From contig JAAONU010000011.1 of NCBI GenBank assembly GCA_012932295.1, positions 40,674,352 through 40,738,351 of the forward strand: a stretch of 64,000 nt of DNA, read 5' to 3'. Positions within the stretch are counted from its first letter, which is position 1; every line of letters starts with the position of its first letter. The position numbers and the translations under genes are program-made. A model generated the notes under the pieces. It worked only from the letters and a program-made list of their open reading frames with translations. It was not told the DNA's origin and did no database searches. Positions 34,226 to 46,799 of this stretch are shown here, one piece after another. Source of the DNA: Cyclina sinensis (lineage: Eukaryota; Mollusca; Bivalvia; Venerida; Veneridae).

Positions 34226-35620
34226 TTAGAATTTTTCACCAAAAAAAATCAGCTTGAATGGACTCTTCTGGTTAAGTACTGATTTTTAGGAGACAATTTG
34301 AATATATTTATTTCTGTTTTAATATATGAGTACATGTAGAGAAAATAAACTTTGAAATTGTCTTTTTATGATTCTAGATCTTTTCTTCTGTGACTTATTA
34401 TATAGCTTGCTTTGAATTTTTGGATTGAGAAAAAGTGTCATTACTACCATTTTGAAATTGATCACACAGGGCAGATCTTCTGAAAACTCTGCCGACCCTG
34501 TCCAAGCAGCTTGTAATGAACCTGAAGTAACAGCACATATGTATAAGCAGGCTTTATTTCAGTCTTGCAGTTTATTAAACAGTTTCAATGTTTGAAGAAG
34601 TGAGACTCTTATAGGTTTGATAGTTGTAAAAATGTGTGCTTCCTCAGGCTAGTCAGATAATGGCTAGTGCAATTTTTGTTTTGTTTTTGTTTTGGAGGCT
34701 TTTCTGAACTATTTCTTCTTGATAGAGTTGTAGATGTTTTTGGTATTTTCTCAAAACTGTCGTCCAGTTTCTTTATTTTAAAATATAGGTGCTATATACC
34801 TTATAGTAGTTAAGTGCCTGTTAAGGGGACATCAGTGGTATGGCAAATTACATGAGTTACAGTTGTGCAACTTTCACAGTACACTGCTATACAGGAGTTT
34901 AATCTCTCATAAGATACATAACAGATTGTTCTTTTTCTTAATTTGAATAGAAGAGGATTAGGCTATAAGATTCTTGTAATTAATGTAAAATCAAATGGTA
35001 ACAGCTATATTTGATGGCATGTAGAGTGTCAATGATTTAACAAAGTGGTCTATAGGAAGACCATTTACAACCGTCCAACCTGTGAGAAAAAAATTCATTT
35101 TCTGTTTTCTGCAGTCAGTGGAAAATGTGCAAAATTTCAAGCAAGCGGGGTTTTGTTGGTCTGTTTGCTAAAATGTAGTGTAGAAGTGTATCAAATTTAA
35201 AAGAGATTTTTCGTGTGTGTCAGTATTTTTAGGCTGTACTAAAAAGGCAAAATATACTTTAGTTGTAAGAAACCTGTCTCACGACAAACAACATTTCTAT
35301 CTAAATATAATGACAGTTTTTTTCAGAAATTTCTAAGGTAGAGCTTTCAGGGGCTCACATTTGTCATAACAAGCAATTTTACAGTACGTCTCTTGTTCGT
35401 GGACTAGGTTTCTTTGGCAATATCACTCACAAGTTTGTCTGTCGATTTTAATCATTAATAAATAAGCAACGTTGTGTTTAACAAAGAAAACATGTTGTAT
35501 ATAAGATTTTGGTAGTTTTTTTAAAATTATTTTTGTACATTTATATGAAGATGTAAAAGTAACAGAATTGAAATTTCACATTTAAGACACAGAGATTGGA
35601 ATACATTTAGAGATCAGTGT
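34226..35620. other. Non-coding AT-rich sequence
   Basis: No gene or clear repeat recognised. Confidence 0.4.
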
Positions 35621-36490
35621 CATATTTGTGACCAGTTCAAAATACGAAGAGCCTCAATGGTGTCTTTCTTTTTATCAGCACACCTGACAGCTTTGTGACT
35701 GCTTTGTGATCATTGTGATCTTTTGTGACTGACTGATGTTCATCGTGCGTGCGTGCTTGCATGCATGCGTGCATGTATACGTCCGTCAACAATTTATTGT
35801 CTGCGCAGTAGAAGTTTCGTTTTTGATTTGCTTTGAACCAGACTTGAACAGAACTTGTATCACTGGTAGATCTCGGTTCTTTTTCTGAAGAGGCGTGATC
35901 CCGTCATGCTTTCCAGAGTTATGGCCCCTGAAAGGTCCAAAACAGGCATATTTTGCCTTGTCTGCATGATAGGTGTTTTAATTTTTATTAGATTTGAACT
36001 ATATTTGCACTTAACATGTATCACCAGTAGATCCTGGTTCCTGTCTTGAAACGGCCTGATCCTTTTTTGTATAAACTTACACAGGAAAAACCTTTTTTCA
36101 TTCAGATTTCACAAGGCCTTGAGTTAAGATTTTTCTTGTGTAATGTGGCCTAGAGGACCTCAACCAAGTTTGTTCAGACCATGGCTCTTGGGTCAAAATT
36201 TTCCCACGCTATGGGTCGCATGAAAAAAAGCAGAAACCCTAAGGTTTTAGTTGACCAATAATTTACATATATGGTATGTAGGTAACTTGCCAGTACCTCT
36301 ATACTTGGGCAGTGTTTGAATTCACTAGGGTCAAGGTAATTGAGGCTAGATTTTTCTACTTCACATTGTAGAACCGTCACTGTTGACCAATGTATTAAAT
36401 ATTCGATATGTATTTGGACCTCTACCCCTAAGTAGGGTATGAGGTTACCAGGTTAATTTCAAGGTCACGGAGGCTAAAAATTGATTTTTC
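35621..36490. repeat. Degenerate copy of the CAAGAGGGCC/165-bp repeat type
   Basis: A CGTGCGTGCGTGC..ACGTCCGTCAACAATTT stretch (about 35745-35795) is followed by phrases such as GAGGACCTCAACCAAGTTTG (about 36154) and GGTCAAGGTAATTGAGGCTA (about 36330) that resemble the 165-bp and AAGGTCA arrays elsewhere. Too diverged for unit boundaries. Confidence 0.4.
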
Positions 36491-37320
36491 TACTTTACAT
36501 TTTATAAATCTCATTTATTGACCAATATCTTTGTAAAACATAGTGGCAAAATATAAAATATTTTTACTATCTAGTTTTGGAGAAATTAATAACTGAAATC
36601 ACAGATACCCAATTTTCATCAATTTACCATGTTAAAAAAGCTATGTTACAATGGAAATATATCTATATCTTAAACGAAAGAAACTGAATCTAAATATTAT
36701 AAAAGTTACTGTTGTAAAACCAAAACAATGTAAAACTGCCAAAACTAGAGAAAACGTATTGGCTTAAGTGGGGGTTGAATCCTTGTCCTTCAGAGAAAAT
36801 ATCTCAATCCTACACAATTTAATGGAATTGAATACTCTTCAGGGTGGAGGTATGATATTAAGAATGTATTACCTTAAAAAGATTATCATAATTTTGTTGT
36901 TTTGGTCTTGTCATTTAAAGCAATGATCATATTTTTGTTGTTGTAGTTCCGTCATTTAAAGGAACTATTATAATTTTGTTCTGTTGGTTTCGGAATTTTC
37001 GTTGTTGTAGTTCGATCATTTAAAGCATTTATTTTGATGTTTTTGTAGCTCGGTCATGATTTCTTCGCTGTATATCTGTTGCATCTGTTGTTTAGTGAGC
37101 GTGCGTTGTCTTCATGTGAGAATGAACGAGAGAGGCGTCCGGTACCTGTTTTTAAGGGACTGTTACCTGTCCTTGGTGTGGCACGCCTTAATTCTTTTTC
37201 GCCGTTCTATGGTTTCTGTTAGTCGTCTGTCACTTAAGTCATTTTATTTTATCGGAATAAAAGTTGTTTTCGTTACTGTGCTACTATCACAATAAAGCCA
37301 TCAGTTTAATCCAATTCTGC
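36491..37320 (+). repeat. Short imperfect tandem repeats and a possible solo LTR
   Basis: Between 36890 and 37030 a TTGTTGTAGTTCCGTCATTTAAAG-like word recurs three to four times. From about 37043 (TGTAGCTCGG) to about 37292 (CTATCACA) the sequence has TG..CA ends and a late AATAAAAG, features of an LTR. No second LTR, primer-binding site or target duplication was established. Confidence 0.25.
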
Positions 37321-38157
37321 ATTATTTCATTTCATTTATATACATAAAGCAAACCTTACCAACAAAATTCGTTTTAGCATTTAGCTATCAATTACGCTTT
37401 GCTACATTTATTGAAGGAAATTATCTATGACTTGTTACAATCTTTCACGAATGACAATTTCCAATGTACACTGGTGCTAAATATTTGTTGAACTTTAATT
37501 TACTGATAGTAACGTTTGCATTTTTTATCAATGGACATGAAACGGATTCATATATCGTACATTGTTTGAAATACGGTATCGTGTAAATGTTTTGTTGAAA
37601 TGGATATGATAAGAGATCCTTTTTACATTTTAATATCACCATAAAGTAACTGACATTAAAGTATCACAGATTTCAAGACAAGGGAGTCAGTGGTAATGTT
37701 AACAAAAGACCAGAACAGAACAGAATGTTATGCATTTCGACTTAGACATACAAACGTTTCTCATTAGTAAATGCATCGAAAAACCAAGATCTCAGTTAAC
37801 ACATTAAGTAACAAGAAATATCTCTTTTCAAAAAGCTGGTCGAGGTAGGTTTGTAAGGATTATAGAAAAGGGTGTAATCGATTACGCTCTACTTCGAAGA
37901 GGAGCTACAATACCCTATTATGGTAACCCTACAGCATGAAGACTTTTAACGACATTAATTGTAACGGCTTGTACTGACTGTGCAAGAACATTTTAAAAAG
38001 ATCACCAATATTTTGCTTAAACACAAATATAAAGTGTTATCCCTTAATCTCTCGGTTCCAATAAGAGTGCATATCATTATCAGTTGCACTTAGGATGTTT
38101 TCGATTCTATGACCAAATTTCTCCCAGTTTAACACAAGACATGCCCACGGACAGAAT
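37321..38157. other. Non-coding spacer
   Basis: No gene or repeat recognised. Confidence 0.4.
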
Positions 38158-39871
38158 GTCGAGCCCGCTCGTCTTAATTCAAACCTGAACGTATAAGCTT
38201 CAGATCAAGGAATGTACATGGCACGAAGTCTCATGATGAACATTTGTGCCTAAAAACCTCAATTCATGTTATTTGAAAATTCCTCCATGCACGAAAAAGT
38301 TATGGCATGGACAAGTTTGGACGCACGCACGCACACACAAACACTGAACAGCCATTTTGACAACTATGTCGAGCTCAGCGCAAGCGGGCTCGACAAAAAT
38401 CCTCTGACCACTAAGCAAGATACAGTGGTGACAAACAATTTTGACATTTTTATTTGACCTTTGACCTCTTGTGACCTTGACCTTCATTTTACGCAAGACA
38501 GCTCAACTCACCGTGGAGAATATTTGATATATAACTTATATATAGAAGTTATACTCACAAATGAATGTTTTAATTTGTTATTTGACCTTTGACCCTGAAG
38601 TAAGACCTTGACCTTTTACCACAGACACCTGAATTTTTCGCGCGACACTCCGCCTCACTATGGAAAACATTTGTCCAAAGTTATGTTAAAATCCCGCCAC
38701 GCATGTAGGAGTTACGCTCTGGACACGAGTTTTGAGCCGACACTCCAAATGTGACCTTGACCTTTGAGCGGCCGTCCTGGGTTTTGTGTGTGACACACCA
38801 CTCCATCATGGTGAACATTTGTATCAAATTATTTTGTAATCCTTCAAAGAATGAGCAAGATATAGACCGGACAAATCTAGACGGACGCAGGGACTGACGG
38901 ACGCACATACACCAAACCGCCAAAAGTGAAAAGCAGCGACTAAGTCGACCTCACCACCAGCGGGCTCAACAATTTCAAAATCCTCTGACCACTAAGCATA
39001 ATACTTCAAAGCATAAGCAAGATACAGCGCCAACAAACAAATTTTAATATTTTTATTTGACTTTTGACCTCTTGTGACCTTGACCTTGACCTTCATTTTG
39101 CGCGAGACAACTTAACTCAACATGGAGAACATTTGCGCTATGTTATATTAACATCCATCCATGTATATACAACTTATACTCGCAAATGAATGTTTTATTT
39201 TGTTATTTGACCTTTGACCCCTAAATGTGATCTTGACCTATGCCACAGACACCTGAATTTTTCAAATCCTATGACCACTAAGCATAATACTTCAAAGCAT
39301 AAGCAAGATACAGCGCCAACAAACAAATTTTAATAATTTTATTTGACCTTTGACCTCTTGTGACCTTGACCTTCATTTTGCGCGAGACACCTCAACTCAT
39401 CATGGAGAACATTTGTGCTAAGTGATATTAAAATCCATCTATGCATACAGAAGTTATACTCGCAAGTGAATGTTTTATTTTGTTATTTGACCTTTGACCC
39501 CTAAGTGTGACCTTGACATTTGCCACAGACACCTGAATTTTTCGCACGAGACTGTGCCTTACTATGGAGAATATTTGTCCCGAGTTATTTAATCCTTCCA
39601 TGCATGTAGAAGTTACGCTCCGGACACGGGTTTTGCGCTGACCCCAAAGTGTGACCTTGACCTTTGAGCGGCGGACCTGGGTTTTGTGTGCGACACACCA
39701 TCCCATCATGGTGAACATTTGTACCAAATTATTTTGTAATCCTTCAAAGAATGAGCAAGATATAGACCGGACAAATCCGGACGGACGCACAGACGAACGC
39801 ACGGACGCACATACACCGAACTATACACCAAAAGTGGCGACTAAGTCGAACTCACCGCAAGCGGGCTCGAC
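38158..39871. repeat. GTCGAGCCCGCT-bounded element with GACCTTGACC units
   Basis: The left end GTCGAGCCCGCT (38158-38169) is the exact inverse of AGCGGGCTCGAC at 38383-38394 and 39860-39871, with a variant at 38959-38970. Each right end is preceded by a GTCGA(G/C/A)CTCA copy, giving a terminal hairpin. Inside are repeated TTTGACCTCTTGTGACCTTG, CCACAGACACCTGAATTTTT, CATGTAGAAGTTACGCTC and GACGGACGCAC phrases. The arrangement suggests nested or stepwise-duplicated copies of one element. Frames on the minus strand here are repeat-derived. Confidence 0.65.
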
Positions 39872-40545
39872 AAAAATCATTTTGAATGTTTCATTGTCAA
39901 TCTCCAGTGCCTCCGTAAAGCGGAGGTTATACGAAAATTCGGAGGGTTACCATTCTGTCTTATGTTAAACGTCAGCCGTTTAGCCGGTCAGGTTAAACCG
40001 GCTCAGACGACTCCGATTCTCGAATCCTGATTGGTAAGATTTTAAAGATTGTTTTTTGGAACGCGTCCATATCAACGGAAAAAATAAATTTCAATATAGG
40101 CCTACTTTGTATGCCATTATATTATTTTATTAATTGAATGAAAATACGAGCATGTATATTAACGTGATATTCACAACCAAATCACTTTGTGCGGAGCTTG
40201 AAAGTCAACAAAGTTGTTGGATGGTTAAAATGGAAAGCTTGTTCTCCTTTTCCTATTAAAAACAATACATAAAAACGAATTGAAAGAAAACAAGAGTGTG
40301 CCAGACATTTCTTGGAATAGTTTTAATAAAAAAGAAAAAAAATGGCAGATTGTAAACATAAATGTCGCATTGACCGGGTTCGTCTCCTGGTATACCAGAA
40401 AAAACTGATTGATCATGTCATTAAAGTGTGAATATAATTGTTGTTCATGAGACTTCATAAAACAGAAAAAGGTAATCTCTTTAAAAGCTATTGAAATGAG
40501 ACTTTGGCTTGTTACTACAATGAAAAACTGTAGAACCTGATTAAA
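39872..40545. other. Non-coding spacer
   Basis: A GCCGGTCAGGTTAAACCGGC stretch (about 39983) forms a small hairpin. No gene recognised. Confidence 0.35.
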
Positions 40546-40550
40546 GAAGC

Positions 40551-40763
40551 GTTTAACCTACAGGGGGGATAGTACAGTATGGGGATGGTGTTTTATGATT
40601 GATTGTAACCTAAAATGAAGACACAAGGATGAACCGTGTATATCAGGTAGTACCATTGTCAATGATATACATGGTTTATGCTTGTTTCTTCATTTAAGGT
40701 CACAGTCAGTCATAAAACACCATCCCCATACTGTGCTAATCCCCACCCCAACAGTGGTTTAAC
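40551..40763. mobile_element. Fold-back MITE (near-perfect palindrome)
   Basis: Arms 40570-40645 and 40662-40738 are inverse-complementary over about 76 bp with few mismatches, separated by about 16 bp; for example AGTATGGGGATGGTGTTTTA on the left against TAAAACACCATCCCCATACT on the right. A weaker G-rich/C-rich pairing extends outward, and GTTTAAC occurs directly at both flanks (40551-40557 and 40757-40763), a possible 7-bp target duplication. No coding capacity. Confidence 0.75.
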
Positions 40764-41089
40764 ATAAAGCATTTTTTTCAGTCGCCATAATTGCTCAGTC
40801 AGTTTAAAAAAGCGTTATATTTACTTCTTAGCCGTGCGAGCCGAAGAAAGAAGCACAACTGCTGAGCTCTCTCTCTGGACTCAATCATTTTACCACTGCT
40901 AAACACCTTATTATTAGACGTTCACTTCAGCTTTCACACTGTAGTCATGTAAAACAGCCAAAAGTGGCTAAGACAGTTAACACTGTACAGTTCATACTTA
41001 AATTGTGAATAAAACAATGAACATTTTTGAAAGAAAAACAAAAAAACAACAAAAAACAAGAACTGGCACTGTAAGATGACAATGCTCCC

Positions 41090-41615
41090 GAAGTGGTGCT
41101 TTGACTTTGGGCTGAAGACCAGTCATTCAAGGGTCAAGGTCAAATAGATATAGGTCAATGGGAAGGTCTTGTCCACAGGGGTGTTGTGTCCAAGTATGAA
41201 GTAAATCGACTTTTAAATAAAGAGGTTATGGCTAATGTTAAAGTTTTTGGACAATTGGATCTTCAAGCTGAAGATCATTCAAGGGTCAAGGTCAAATAAA
41301 TATAAGTCAGTGGGAAGGTCTTGTCCAAAGGGATGTTGTGACCAAGTATGAAGTAAATCCACGTGCTAATAAGGAAGTTCTGGTCAATGTTAAAGTTTTT
41401 GGACAATTGGATCTTCAAGGTGAAGGTCATTCAGGGGTCAAGGTCAAATAGATATAAGTTAGTGGGAAAGCCTTGTCCAAAGGGATTCTGTGTGCAAGTA
41501 TGAAGTAAATCCACTTACTAATAAGGAAGTTATGGCCAATGTTAAAGTTTTCGGACTTACTGACGGACGGACAGTTAAAAAAATATATGCCTCCCTTCGG
41601 GGGCATAAAAACAAA
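41090..41615. repeat. 152-bp tandem array with AAGGTCAAGGTCAAATA
   Basis: GGGTCAAGGTCAAATA starts at 41131, 41283 and 41435, giving a 152-bp period over about 3.4 copies, with GGGAAGGTCTTGTCCAAAGGG and GTTAAAGTTTTTGGACAATT in each unit. It ends with GACGGACGGAC and a TATGCCTCCCTTCGGGGGCATA hairpin. Confidence 0.85.
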
Positions 41616-42042
41616 CTAACTTATCAGCCTATTCATGGTTTGCAAAATAAAAAAATGTGCAGTCAAAAGCTTAAAGTGTGAGGAAAATTTGCGAAAATAT
41701 TACTTAAAGCAGAGACAAGATATACACACCATTGAGAAACAAATTATAAGGTAGAAAATATGACTTAATTTTAATTTCAAAAGAAATCAGTGGACATACA
41801 AGTTTTCAAAAGTGCAATGCTTCTTTAACACATTTAGCAAGGTTTAACCAACGTGCTTTTAATTTTGACAACATTAAATGATTAAACTTCTGAAAACTAG
41901 GCAATGAACATCTGAGTAGTAAATACTTGTACACTTTTGTTGTGGGCAACAAAATAAAATAAAACTCAGTGACGTTTTGATTACAAAATTTGCAAAGTAT
42001 ATTGTTTCTGTCAATATTGCTATATCTCTCTGATTATGTTTC
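41616..42042. other. Non-coding spacer
   Basis: No gene or repeat recognised. Confidence 0.4.
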
Positions 42043-45000
42043 TTAAGGTAGTCCTCTAGTGACGAATTTGAGTGTTCTGCGCAGATTTCGCGCATGAATG
42101 TTGTAAAATTGAAACTTGTTCTTAACGTTTTAGTTTTGATTAGAAAGGATAAAAGAAATTTCACTCATAAGGTCTTTCTGCGTTACCGCTTTTATTTTGC
42201 AAAATATTCGACAAAAAACGTCTGCTACTTTTTGTACGACTATGAGAGTTACCTCCCTTAAATCCAGACCGCTTTTCGGTTATCCGAAACTTGTAAACAT
42301 TAAAAAAAAATTTGCATGTAAAACAACGAAAAAGACGTGAACAAATTGTTGATATGAGAAGAAAAAGGTGTAAACAACATTCAGCAGTACATGTACGTAT
42401 AAACTTTATCATTTTTATTGAATTTCCTTGAATTTTAGAGCTGTTCCTGAAAACGAAAGTAGAGATTTGTAAAAACTGTGTCATATTTTGAAGTCTATTT
42501 GTATTATTTCCGTTTTTCATTTTTCATCTAGTTATGAGTTAACATTAATGGATTCAATTGCATACAAACTGGTTTTCTGCTTGCTACTCAAAGGAAATGC
42601 CCAAACTTTCAGCCCAAAACTGAACAGTTTATGCTAACAACATTAGTAATTTCTTTCAAGAGGTAAGAAAGGCAAATTATTTTTCATTTGCAAAGGTCTG
42701 CTTGTTTACTCCTTTGGGTCCATGTACCACACCAGTCAGTAACATGGTGCATATTAATGATGGATGCATATACTTTTACAGATGATTGGTTGATTTGTAA
42801 AAATTATGAATGATGATACCACACTGTCCACAGTTTGTGTTATTGTAGATGATAGCTTCCTGTTTAATAAAACTGAAAAATGCTGAATTCAAAAACATAT
42901 TTTTGATTGAGTTGGACCTGTGATGAGTTACTTGAATGGTTTCAATTACTTCCACATAATCCAGATAATACACACAATTGTAGAGATTTTTGTTAATTAA
43001 GATTGAAATACTACAAATGTAATAGTTTCAAATTTATCTCTAACATTAACTCCTTATCTGTACAGAATTTTGAAGATTCATGAGCTCAACAAAGGTGTAA
43101 AAAATAATACCAAATGTAAAAAGCTCAAAATTTTAACACTGGCATCAGGTACCCTAAAATTTTTATTAAGCCTTGGTATACATACATGTATCGTTTATTC
43201 ATGAAATGTTGAAAATTCACGCTTTTCCTATCATTCCAGCTGTAAATCTTTAAAATTTTAATGTGTAAAATGAAGGAACAAACTGCAAAACTTTATGTGC
43301 TGTTTGTGTAAAAGTTACATTGAGTCATTTTAAAATGTAGGACCTCAGATTAGATTGTCACAATGTATTTCATGCCCACTATCCCCCAAAGAAAAATAAA
43401 GAAACAAAGTTTGCAGATTATACAGTAAGTAGTTAATGTCATCGACAAATCAAACATGTATCTTACCTCTTTGCCTTTATATTTTAGATTAATTGGTACC
43501 AACTCTTCATTCAGATAGAAAAGTGAAGAAACATCAAGTGTATATTGAATTAACCACCCAAATAGCAATGATATGAACTTAGAGATGAACCTTTTAATCT
43601 TATGGATAACCGCCCTTTAACTGGTGTGGTAAGTACTTTTTTAGAAATATTATCTTTACAGAAGCTGCTTTTTCTCATTTTCATCAAGTTTTTGCCGATT
43701 TGTTTTACTTTGTTGGTAGATTTATTTCAGTATTAAATCTTGTAAGGGACTGTTAGTTGTACCCTTCTTGAGTCTTTCCTTAGAAAATTTCATGGAAAGT
43801 ATGAATGTATATCACTTTCTAATTGATTTGAATGCAATCAGCTGGGGTTAAAACCAGGAACTCAGTGTAGGCCATCTTAATTTAAATTTGATTTTTTTAT
43901 GTGAATGATCCAGACTATCAAAATAGTAATTGTTCCTTATCTGAGTTACCTTTAACACAAAATTTCAGGAGGAAAAATTGAGCAAAGCAATACAGAAAAT
44001 GAGTAGGACTCATGACTTGTGGACATATTGCATTTTTTTCACAGTTATCTTGTCCCTAAAGGTTATTTTATGTGCATAAATATGTAATAGATATTTCTTC
44101 TGCAATTTTTTTTAATTAAACCCTTGATAAATAGTCAAAGCATTGTTAATAAAAGTATATTGCAGTGCCATAAAACAGAAGAACTTGGTACAGGCATAGA
44201 TTTTACAACCCTGTCTAGATACATTTAATTTAGTTTGTCTTTTGTTTACAGGAAGAGGTTCTTCAAGTGCCCAGATGACTGCTGTTTAAGTTAGTGCTCA
44301 GATTGATCAACAACTAGCATTTTATACCAACACTTCTTTCCAGACAGGAATTCTGGATTACTTTGAACTGCGAATCTAAGGGATAAATGAAAATGAAAAT
44401 TAAGTTTGAAACTTTTCAAAAGTTAAAGCTTATTCACATAGGTGACAATGTGATAACTTTTGACTATCTTCACTGTAAGCACTCTCTTGTACTTTTACAA
44501 TGGGGATGAATAAAATGAAGAAGGAAAAAGGCTTAGACAAATTGATCTGAAGACATTTTACTGGAGCTGCTTTAGAGAATTTACTTCTTAAATGAACATT
44601 AAGGTCTAGTTAGGATAAGTACAATAGTTTATAAGAATTTAACTTGTACACAATAATGTGTAATCATGTTTAGTGCACTGATGACACAAGGTAAAAATTC
44701 TTATCAAGAGAAACTAAAGAATTAGCAGTATTTCTGCTATACAGTTACCTGTTATCCAGGGCAACCAATACTGACTCTTTAAAACAGAAACTATAAGACT
44801 TCAACTTTATATAGCTTAAAGATTTGAAATCTTTTTGGCAGCCTTCATGACAACTTGTTGTCAAAAACTGTTCTAGTGACTGCGTAGGCTATTGCTCACC
44901 TCTATTTGTGAAAGATTATTTGTTGAAATATGTATGAATTGATGAATGAATGTGTTATCTTAGTCTGGTCTGTTCATAAGGTATTAGACATGGTGAATGC

Positions 45001-46786
45001 TACAATCTTTGTTTGAAAATTAATTATGTTCAAGTACTTCCAAAGGGCCTATCATCTATATGAAAGTTGTAAATATGCATGTGAATTTAGGGTAAATGTA
45101 CATCTGATTCTTTCATTTTCTTTCAACAATTTGCTTAAAAAAGTGATTTTTCTTAATTGTGGACTTTATAGGATACTAAATTGAAATTTGACATTAGATA
45201 CCATTGTTAAATTTTTGTCATTTTTTAAATTATTTTTTGTCAGTTGGGTCTATACTGATAATTTCTCTTAATATTTTAGAAACTGAATACTCTTTATTAT
45301 TAAATGATTTGAAGTTTTGTCAGTTTATGCTAAATTTCAGCCAGTTTCACTAGTAATCAATAGAATTTTTTGCATTTTATGGTATTTTATGCTTTTAAAA
45401 ACAATTGAGTTGTTGATTGCAGAAATAATGATGTGACAATTTTAGTAAGAGTGAAGAATGAACACTAGAAATCCCAAAGTGGGTGGGGTAATTCTGCCTT
45501 GGTTTATAAACATTAGTTACAACATTATTTATTTCTTTTTGGTTACTGTGAGTTTGTAAGTCTTTCAATTACATGTACATTGGATTTGTGGGAATGTACA
45601 GTTGACAAGTTTGAAGTTAAACATAATAGAACATAGCTAAACTAAAGTGTCAAGATTTTGTGGAAGAAATATTGCAGTTGTTATTATATATTTTGTAAAT
45701 GTGCAACATTGTAAGCATTATCTTATATTTTTAAGACATTTATTTCACATCCTAAAATATCTTATTACAAGCAATTACATTTTTATATGAAATGTTAAAA
45801 TATTTCTTTATTGAACTTAAACACATTTCAAAATTTTAAACACTCAGTAACTGTTTAGAAATGAACCAGACTGAGTTCCAAATAGTGTGCTGATATCATA
45901 TTCAGAGCTTTAAACAAACAAAATCTGTATTTTTTCACATTTTCAATTCAAATACTATATATTTTTATACTAAATTTAAACAATTTGAGTTTAACTTGAG
46001 TTATTTTTAACTATTTAAGATTGTAAGCTGAAAAAAAAAATTAGCAAGAGTGGGTGGGGTAATTCATTATCAGATTACTACAGAATTTATGCTTCACTTG
46101 GTATTTCTTGGCATTTTGTACTAGTTTTGTACAATGTTAATTTGTCAGCTATATACTTCTAATGTTTAACATGCATATCTTCTGTGGCATATTAAATTAA
46201 CAACTATAATCACCAATGTGTTGTTTTAATTACAAATAAAGGGGGTGGGGTAAAATTTTGGTAAATAACTTTCTTAAATGATCACTGACATATTGTTTTT
46301 GTTTAAGTTTTTTGATTGCCTATACATCACCTACACAATATTGTCTTATCAGAAAAAGTTTGAAACTATTTCTATAGTTTTTTTTAATTTTTAGGAATTG
46401 GAATTGATCTTTAAAAAAATATAAAAAATTAAGTTTTGTTGAAATATTGAAATCATAAGAAAAAATATCATGGCATAAAAAGTATTTTTTTACATACATT
46501 TGCTCTCTCTGAACATATATTTATACAACTTTTAACTTTCTTGAACATTCTTCAAATTTATTTGGTTTCTGTGAGTAGAATTTTAAAAAGTATCAATTTC
46601 CGAGACAATTTTAGAAGGAAGCTTGAATAATTTTACACTATAAACTCAAACACATTTTGCGAAAAAGTTCAATCACTGACCTACCCTACTTTTATCATAA
46701 AACAACTTCAAAAAGGTTACTGTTAATAAAAAACAAGGTAAGAAAAAAAGTTTGAAACTCTGATATTCAGTAGAGGACTACCTTAA
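42043..46786. mobile_element. Candidate TTAA-flanked inverted-repeat element, non-coding
   Basis: TTAA plus GGTAGTCCTCTA (42043-42058) mirrors TAGAGGACTACC plus TTAA (46771-46786): 12-bp perfect terminal inverted repeats with a TTAA duplication, the target-site hallmark of piggyBac-type transposons. The 4.7-kb interior is AT-rich and shows no transposase; frames such as 43350-43568 look random. Three GGGTGGGGTAA words (about 45481, 46051, 46243) recur near the right end. A chance pairing cannot be excluded without other copies. Confidence 0.4.
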
Positions 46787-46799
46787 ATATTATACCGTA

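Noticed and set aside
38269..39968. Several frames of 75-124 codons with similar peptides
   Set aside because: The similarity comes from the DNA repeat units; the frames differ between copies and contain no conserved protein pattern.
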